From the NCBI GenBank assembly GCA_905250115.1, contig CAJNOI010000037.1:372001-436000 (forward strand): DNA of 64,000 bases. The letters are read 5' to 3'. How positions within the stretch are numbered: position 1 is the stretch's first letter; every line of letters starts with the position of its first letter. A program made the position numbers and the translations under genes. Positions 57,759 to 64,000 of this stretch are shown here, one piece after another. The DNA comes from Adineta steineri. Taxonomy: Eukaryota; Rotifera; Eurotatoria; Adinetida; Adinetidae. The notes beneath the pieces are model-generated. The model saw only the letters and a list, made by a program, of their open reading frames with translations. It did not search any database and had not been told where the DNA came from.

Positions 57759-60700
57759 AATAAATTTAGAAATATAAAAACTAATTTATTATTATGACAG
57801 TAGTGTTTTTATAGATCAATTGCAAAAATTGTGAAACTAGAAAAATAAGATAAAGACTTTAGTATATGTTTTCATATATATATATATATATATTCAAAGA
57901 ATATCAGACAAAATTAAATGCGCAACTAATAATTTCTGATTTTATCATTAACATAAAACAAGGAAATGAAAAGGAACTATTTCAGTATTGTTGTATATTT
58001 ATCTGAATAAAAAAAACATGATTTTCACCGAACTAAACTGTAAAATCAGATAGGAAATGCGCAATTCCTGTAGGAAACACATCTGTATTATGTTTTTTTG
58101 TAGAAAATACAGAATCAATATTTAAAGCACTTTTATCATATTTTTGTAGCTCACAATATCATAGATATGTATGGGCGTTCTAGCAAATTCTATATCATCT
58201 TACTGAACAATAAGATTATCAATAGTTTAGGATTATTTTAATAGTTAAAAACTCATTAATTCTCTTCAATTTTTAAAATCTTATAAGTCGAATATTCGAA
58301 AATGTCTCAAGACATTTGATAAATCTTTCATTATTGATCATGTATAAAATAGTCAACCATATGTATTTCATTTTTTTTGTTTTTGGTTAAAGAATTGTAA
58401 TGAATTGAAAACATCGATTCTGACTATTACAGTTAAAATTAAAGCTACGTAATAAAGAAAATGATAGCATATGTTTTTTTTCTAACAGCGTGCAATAAAT
58501 AAAAAACTAAGATAAGAAAAAATAACAAAATTTGAACGATACTCATGGAAAGAAAAAAAAAGAGTTACCTAAATACATAAATGTATAACGCATATCGATA
58601 ATATTAAAAAAAAAGAAAATGACGAAACAAACGTATAAATGTACGCATATAATGTATCTTATTAAAATGCACTCTGACAATTATGCTTAGGATTCACTGG
58701 GAAATTTCAGAATTTGATGTAATAGATGAAAATCATTAGTATATTGTAGAATATTCAAGGCAATTTCACAACAACACATAAAATGAATCTATTCTAGAAA
58801 ATTGTTGAGCAAAAAAACAAAATTTTCGAATTTTGGGGGACCGTCGCGGTCCCAGCAATCCCCATCGGGACACCCCTGATTTTAAAACAGTATTCAAAAA
58901 GATTGATGGTTGACTTCAATTTATGCGTAACATATTTTTTTTTCTTTGATGAGAAAGCCATTGAACTGTCGAAAATATTAAATTTAATATTCTTCGTTCT
59001 TCTCATTTTTGTACGTTATTATTCAAATATTGAATGTGATAAAAGAGTGGAAAAAAAATCAATAGTAAAAAAGTTCTTCTTATCGTTGTCTTCACCCCTT
59101 CTTATGCATAGATGGGTGTGGGTATATGACAGTTTTCCTTTTGTCTAACCATATCTACACCCATCTTGATAATAGAAGCAGAATCAGAGCTGACTCGAGA
59201 GTGAGAATGGGTGAAACTTCTCATAAAAGATCCGAGAATATATATTCTTTCTATGCATCCCAAATCTTCATTACAGTATGAAATAGTCAATTGATCATCT
59301 TTATGTAAATCTTGAATAATGCTCCTTTTCCAAACTGATACATACACGATCGATCAATAAAAAAGCAAAAGTATATATCTTTTTTGTTTGATCTGTGTGA
59401 CTTTCATGTTCTGCTATAATTGATTAAGTTTTTTCATCTAACTAGATTACCAATGTTTGTTCGAAACCAAGAGGAGAAGAAAAAGAAATTGTTTGCTAAA
59501 ATACAGGATATACACTTTAATTAGATCAGAGCGATCAATTCATTCTTAATCATCGTATGATGAATAATTATCTAAATCCTAACTGATTTAATATTACTTT
59601 TTATCATTCTAGAATGGTACAAGTTTTGTTCGAGACGAAATAAAACCGATAGACATCGAATTGCCTCTCTTCGAATTGATGTTCGACAAAATAGTCGGTT
59701 TTACCTTAGACTTTGTCCTTTAATCACACAAAAAAGTTTACTCATCTAATAAGCGTATCCAAATTCAAACCATCACATGAAACTTTGTTATCAATGGAGT
59801 CTAAACCGGTTCTTGAAAAAAAACGATGAAGAAAGTGATTTATTATTGTATAATGACTTATGATATTTTCGAAGAACTTAGTAATAATGACGTTAAAATG
59901 AATATTCATTGAATAAATGATCTTGTCGATACAAAAATATTATTGATTATTTAAAAAGATATGAAAAAAAAGAAGACTAAATCTCACAGAGGTTGAATAT
60001 GTAGATCATCGATATTTCTCGTGATGAACATTCTAACACTGAAGCAGTTAACAAGGATTATATGATATAAGTAGATATTCGCCCTCAACTCTTGATTATA
60101 GTACATTTTATTATTTTATATGCAAAACGTCAGAATAAAAACTTTATCCATTTAAACTTGCCCATGAACGACTGAGAATATATGTTTAGTGGATTTTTTT
60201 TATAGTAAATGATCAATATATTTTTCATCAGAATGTGACTGTAGTAATGTGATAACGTAGGTACGTAGATTTGTTAACAAGAGAAAAAAAATGTCTATGA
60301 TGGACCATGTGCACACACAAAAACAAATATTTCTATATGCCGTCATATTTTTCTTGTTTTTCAACTGATATCTAATAAACAATGAAGTTTGCCTAGTTAA
60401 TCGATGTCATTTTATTTTACCTGACACATTTCTCATCTCTGACTAATAAATAAGAGAAGAGGTAACTAACGTGTATATAATGAATTGCATTACCGAATGT
60501 GAGGACAGAGGTGATCACGTCTATTTCTCAAACTATTTTTATACAAGGATACATAGAAAGAAAAAAATCAAATACGTCTTACTGATTTACGTGCATTAAA
60601 TGATAAAAATAAATGAGTATACAATAAAAAATATCCTCGCTTTATCTCTCCCGAGAGAATGATTGCAAGTATTATCTAGTATAAACAGAGAAAATTGGAC

Positions 60701-61053
60701 AAAGTATTATAAAGTTTGCATATGCTCCATTGATCTTAAAATCACACGCGTATATGTCTTATTGATTCATTATCAAGAAATATATAATAGTGAGATTCTG
60801 CTGCAAAAACATACTTATATATTTACCAAATATCCAATTGTTATTATAATGTTGGCTTATACTCCCTCCATTGTGACAATTAAAGCACTCGTTAGAAAAG
60901 ATCAAACGAAACGTTAGATTAAATCCTGAATTAAAACTGTCCGTATTGTAGTACAGTCTACATGAATTTCTCCATTATCAGGACATTTATATTCATCAAT
61001 CCAAATTAATCGTTTTCTTCTAGATTATTTAAATTTTAACACTGCATAAAACA
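57759..61053. other. Intergenic between receptor and secreted protein
   Basis: 3.3 kb without a supported gene. (TA)n at ~57873-57892. At 58836-58877 is GC-rich palindromic sequence (GGACCGTCGCGGTCC ... ACACCCCTG) that may be one end of an old DNA element. GT/CA foldback at 59109-59166. Confidence 0.6.
59109..59166. repeat. GT/CA short foldback, copy 12
   Basis: AGATGGGTGTGGGTATATG pairs with CATATCTACACCCATCT around a ~20-base loop. Confidence 0.75.
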
Positions 61054-61731
61054 ATGTTTCTACAGTTATGTGCTCCAGTTTTACTTCTAACATGGCTAGT
61101 CGGTACTTTTAATCCATCACTTGCCAATTATTTGGTTGCACCAGTAATCTGTACTGATGCATCAATTAATTTGCGTTATAGTCGACCGTTACCTGCGGCG
61201 TCCACGCAAGACAACGTCACAGCGTCTGGAAGTGGTAGTGGAGTTTGGTATTCCTGTAATCTTGGACCGGTCAATATCTCTATTAGCTATTACGTGAACT
61301 TTACTGTAACAGATGCCAATTGTGAAAAGGCAACGTTCAGTAATTTTATTTTCACGGGTTTCTTTAATTGTAGTACACTCGCTCAAGAACCAGCAAGTAC
61401 CAAGAACTTAACGGTCCTACTGAGTGATCCAAACAATACCCGTTATCTGGACGAAACTCAACCGTTTCTTGGACCTATCGTAGTTCCAGCAAGTGCAACA
61501 GTGCCTGGTGTGCTCACCGTCCCAACTTTGGAAAATGTTATAGTGCCTGGAGCGGGTTCATTGTACGTGATCAATTTTACATTGATCTTTCCCCAAGAAA
61601 AACATCAACCATGCAATTGTGGACAAGTTAGAAGCGAGCGAGTAGGAATTATTCCACAGTTGTATTTGATCAACTTATTCAATAGCTCCTATGCACCAAT
61701 TATTCCTCCCACTCTTGCCAGATGCAAATAA
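61054..61731 (+). CDS. Secreted or surface glycoprotein, unknown family (225 aa)
   Basis: Intronless ORF with a clear signal peptide (LQLCAPVLLLTWLVGTF, cleavage near residue 24-26). The mature part has ~7 cysteines and many N-x-S/T sites (NVTA, NISI, NFTV, NCST, NLTV, NNTR, NFTL, NSSY). Ser/Thr/Pro/Val-rich, beta-type composition, no membrane span or GPI-like tail. Base composition is visibly GC-richer than the surroundings and codon choice is less A/T-biased. AATAAA at 61873. I do not recognise the family. Possible roles are matrix or mucus; these are guesses. Confidence 0.8.
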   Translation: MFLQLCAPVLLLTWLVGTFNPSLANYLVAPVICTDASINLRYSRPLPAASTQDNVTASGSGSGVWYSCNLGPVNISISYYVNFTVTDANCEKATFSNFIFTGFFNCSTLAQEPASTKNLTVLLSDPNNTRYLDETQPFLGPIVVPASATVPGVLTVPTLENVIVPGAGSLYVINFTLIFPQEKHQPCNCGQVRSERVGIIPQLYLINLFNSSYAPIIPPTLARCK

Positions 61732-61872
61732 TCGTCGTTTGTATCCAACTATTTCTACTGACAACTCTACTTATTCTTTCGTTTTTCGTCTCTGATTTAT
61801 TTTTCTATTATAAATGTGTTTTTTTTTCTCCATCTTAACCATTTCTGCGAGTGTATTTCTTTTGTTTTTAGT

Positions 61873-61878
61873 AATAAA
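61873..61878 (+). terminator. AATAAA polyadenylation signal of the secreted-protein gene
   Basis: 142 bp after the TAA at 61729-61731, same strand. Confidence 0.45.
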
Positions 61879-62199
61879 TGATCAACTTTATTATGTTTAA
61901 TTGATATATTGATTACATATAAAAAGGGATGACGAGAATGAGAATGACAGGAAGAAAGGTTTGTTTATCGACAACTAGATTGCCTCGGCATCCTTCAATC
62001 AAGCAAAAAAATGTCCACTGTATGTACTGCAAGAAGCGAAGGACAGAAGAGACTTTGTGAGAGTAACACTTTTTACTTATACTCATCAATCCACTTGCGC
62101 CATTTATTGGTCCATTTCACTGTGAATTAACTGGATCTTTTGTAAATTTTTGTGATAACCTACTAGATAATTGTAGAACAACTAAATATTTTTCAAGAT

Positions 62200-62900
62200 T
62201 ATTTATTTTTTTAATTCAGATGGAATATCATTAACTTTAAGTTTATTTACAAGTGTTCGGCTTGGCATTAAACGTTTTTGATTTTATCTAAACATGATTT
62301 ACTAATCCATTTTTTTCGTTCGATGAACAACTATTCAATTAAAATTAAATATGTTTTTTTACCTCATATGACACATTTTTTTCGAAATAATTTTCTTCGG
62401 TGCATTGTATCACTTGAGTACAGAATATTGCTATATAACAAACTAAATAAACGTAATCTGGACCTCTTGAAATACTTTTCGAGATATTTTTTTTAATAAT
62501 AAGTCTACATTGATTATAAAATCGTCTTTGATTTTGTTTCATAGGTATATAGTTAGCTATTTTTAATCGTATCGTATTATTAGAATAATGCTTTATCAAC
62601 GCTTGGTTAGTTGCACGTGTTTTAAAATCATCTGTCAGTTTTTTGTTATTACAATATTTTTCTAAAATCTATTTCTTCTTTCGAGTCTTTTGCATTTCAC
62701 AAAAATCATTATTAATGAAATATTTATTTCGAAATTCATTTTTTTGTTTGCGAAATAAAATATTTTTAGAATATTGTTTTTAGACCAATTTCTCTGTCGA
62801 ATACGCTTTAAAATCAATGTTTCGTTAGTTTTAGTAACTTCTATTTTTTTGTATTTTTGAACTTGTAATTATCTTGCATGTTTATGATCTAGACGAGAAA
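62200..62900 (-). pseudogene. Possible Helitron-type ORF relic
   Basis: On the minus strand, broken frames read a K/R-rich stretch (FRNKYFINNDFCEMQKTRKK), then ISRGPDYV.LVCYR with a following Cys/His-like region (DTMHRRKLFRKKC) and KWISKSCLDKIK. The order basic region, GPxYVCxxC, then a second finger resembles the N-terminal part of animal Helitron Rep/helicase proteins. There are several stops and shifts and no Rep or helicase motif is seen, so this is tentative. Confidence 0.35.
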
Positions 62901-64000
62901 TTTTCAGTATAATTTTTTAATAATATCTTGAATAATATAATAAAATTTTCAAATTCTCTTTCGACATGGATTACATTAAGATACTTTAGACAAGCTATTT
63001 GTCGTTTATAGGCTTCTTTTCATGTTTTACGTTTAGACTGAACTGATTTTTTGAAAACCATAACTTTTTTTTTAAAATTATCGTCAAATAAAATTTTTAG
63101 TAGTATACAAAGATTAAGCGAGCATATAAACAAAGCATTGCTTGAACTCCTTAGTGAGAAAGTCAAAAAACTTGGTGATTTTCTTTTAAATGAAAATTTT
63201 GATTTAGTATTTTTTTATGACTTGATAATAAACATGATGAAGAACATGTACAATAAAGTAAAATAAATTACAAAATCAAGAGAAAAATTTCAGACAAAAC
63301 ATGTAACTATATTTCTTAAAAATAGAATAAGATAAAGTTTATTTATTTATCTAATTAATTCAAATAGATATATGACATTCTACAACTATATGAAGCCTTT
63401 GTAAAAGCTTGAAATCAATCATTTAGTGAACAAAAGATATATATTGATGCATAAAAATAGTGGTTAGTATTTTTCCTTATATATTCTTTTAATTATATTA
63501 AATCTTAACAAACAACAAAGTTTATAAAAAATGAAATTTTCCGTTGAAAAACGTAAAATAAATGTTATTGATTCAATTTAGATATTTTCATTCAGATCCT
63601 AATTTAAAAATCGTTGATTTCCATAGTATGAATATTTCTTTTGATGAAGGTAGCTTTTTGCATAGTTCTTATTTTGTTAAACTACACTCAACTTTCATTA
63701 TCATTTATAAACCAAATCAATACGGTATTTAAACAAATTCTTCTTGATTAGAATTAGTTTTTATCGATTTCTCTTTTGCTAATTTTTTCAAAATAAATTT
63801 TATATTTAAAATACAACATTTAGATTTACATTTTCAGTTGTTTCTAACTTAAATGGCCCTTATATGCAATTTTACTTCACGTCAATTAGATATAATTATA
63901 TTCATTGTATAAACGATTTCATCTGGTTTAACTATCGTGAATAGATGAGGAAAACAACAAGTACAATAGTTTAACGATAAAATGTAAAATGTACTTCTAG
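62901..64000. other. AT-rich sequence, no gene seen
   Basis: No ORF with family resemblance, no clear repeat. A 71-codon ORF at 63051 is AT-rich and unconvincing. Confidence 0.55.

Noticed and set aside
58836-58877. GC-rich palindrome with a CAGGGGTGTC-like end
   Set aside because: Only one end visible; no partner inverted repeat or duplication found.
61975-62050. HCMYCKKRR phrase suggesting a piggyBac Cys-rich tail
   Set aside because: Too short, a stop follows at once, and no TTAA or terminal repeats were found around it.

Overview
This window looks like a piece of a bdelloid rotifer nuclear genome (Rotaria or Adineta type). The evidence is AT-rich DNA with many 50-80 bp GT-AG introns, an intron-rich animal ryanodine receptor, a MULE transposase relic with a SWIM zinc finger, a DYW-type pentatricopeptide gene (reported, as I recall, in very few animals, bdelloids among them), and expanded TIR, ADP-ribosyltransferase, NHL and leucine-rich-repeat families. 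All gene models were built by hand from splice signals, intron phase and family resemblance. No database search was possible.

Layout. 1-8275 (+) is the C-terminal ~1416 residues of a ryanodine receptor in 29 exons; its introns carry a hAT-type MITE, a tRNA-derived SINE-like element and a long foldback element. 9921-11363 (+) is a short mono-ADP-ribosyltransferase gene. 11364-23300 is repeat country: an inverted minisatellite foldback (14991-15430), a regular 93-bp tandem array (15650-17045), a relic MULE (about 17816-19680) with an EcoRI-like foldback and a hAT MITE sitting in it, and one copy of a dispersed repeat (19799-20752, second copy 26759-27503).

23333-39828 is the most interesting stretch. 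It has three genes that end in the same six-bladed NHL propeller exon, always entered through a phase-1 intron. The propeller is joined to a caspase-like protease (23333-26296), to an N-terminus hidden in a 701-N gap (29748-30646), and to an ADP-ribosyltransferase plus two FUS-type RNA-recognition motifs (34637-39828). A leucine-rich-repeat gene on the minus strand runs into the same gap, and an internally deleted piggyBac lies at 32134-32732.

42816-45703 (+) is a complete ten-exon PPR-DYW gene, probably a mitochondrial RNA-editing factor. 46190-47141 (-) is an arrestin-like gene with a frameshift. 48665-48986 (-) is the end of another LRR gene, cut by a 10-N gap. 49922-52325 (-) is an ARM/HEAT-TIR-SAM-like gene with several one-base homopolymer shifts. 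52393-52805 (+) is an RNF121-like pseudogene. 53061-57758 (-) is a single-exon 1565-residue receptor with LDL-receptor A modules, EGF modules and seven membrane spans. 61054-61731 (+) is an intronless secreted protein. A probable Helitron relic lies near 62200-62900 (-).

About 13 short foldbacks built on (GT-rich stem)-loop-(CA-rich stem), often with TCTTGAGGGTGTGGGTGT at the ends, are scattered over the whole window. Inference: the caspase, ART, TIR, LRR and NHL genes within 42 kb resemble a modular sensor-effector set of the immune or biological-conflict kind. The NHL module shared by different effectors is the best candidate for an undescribed system.
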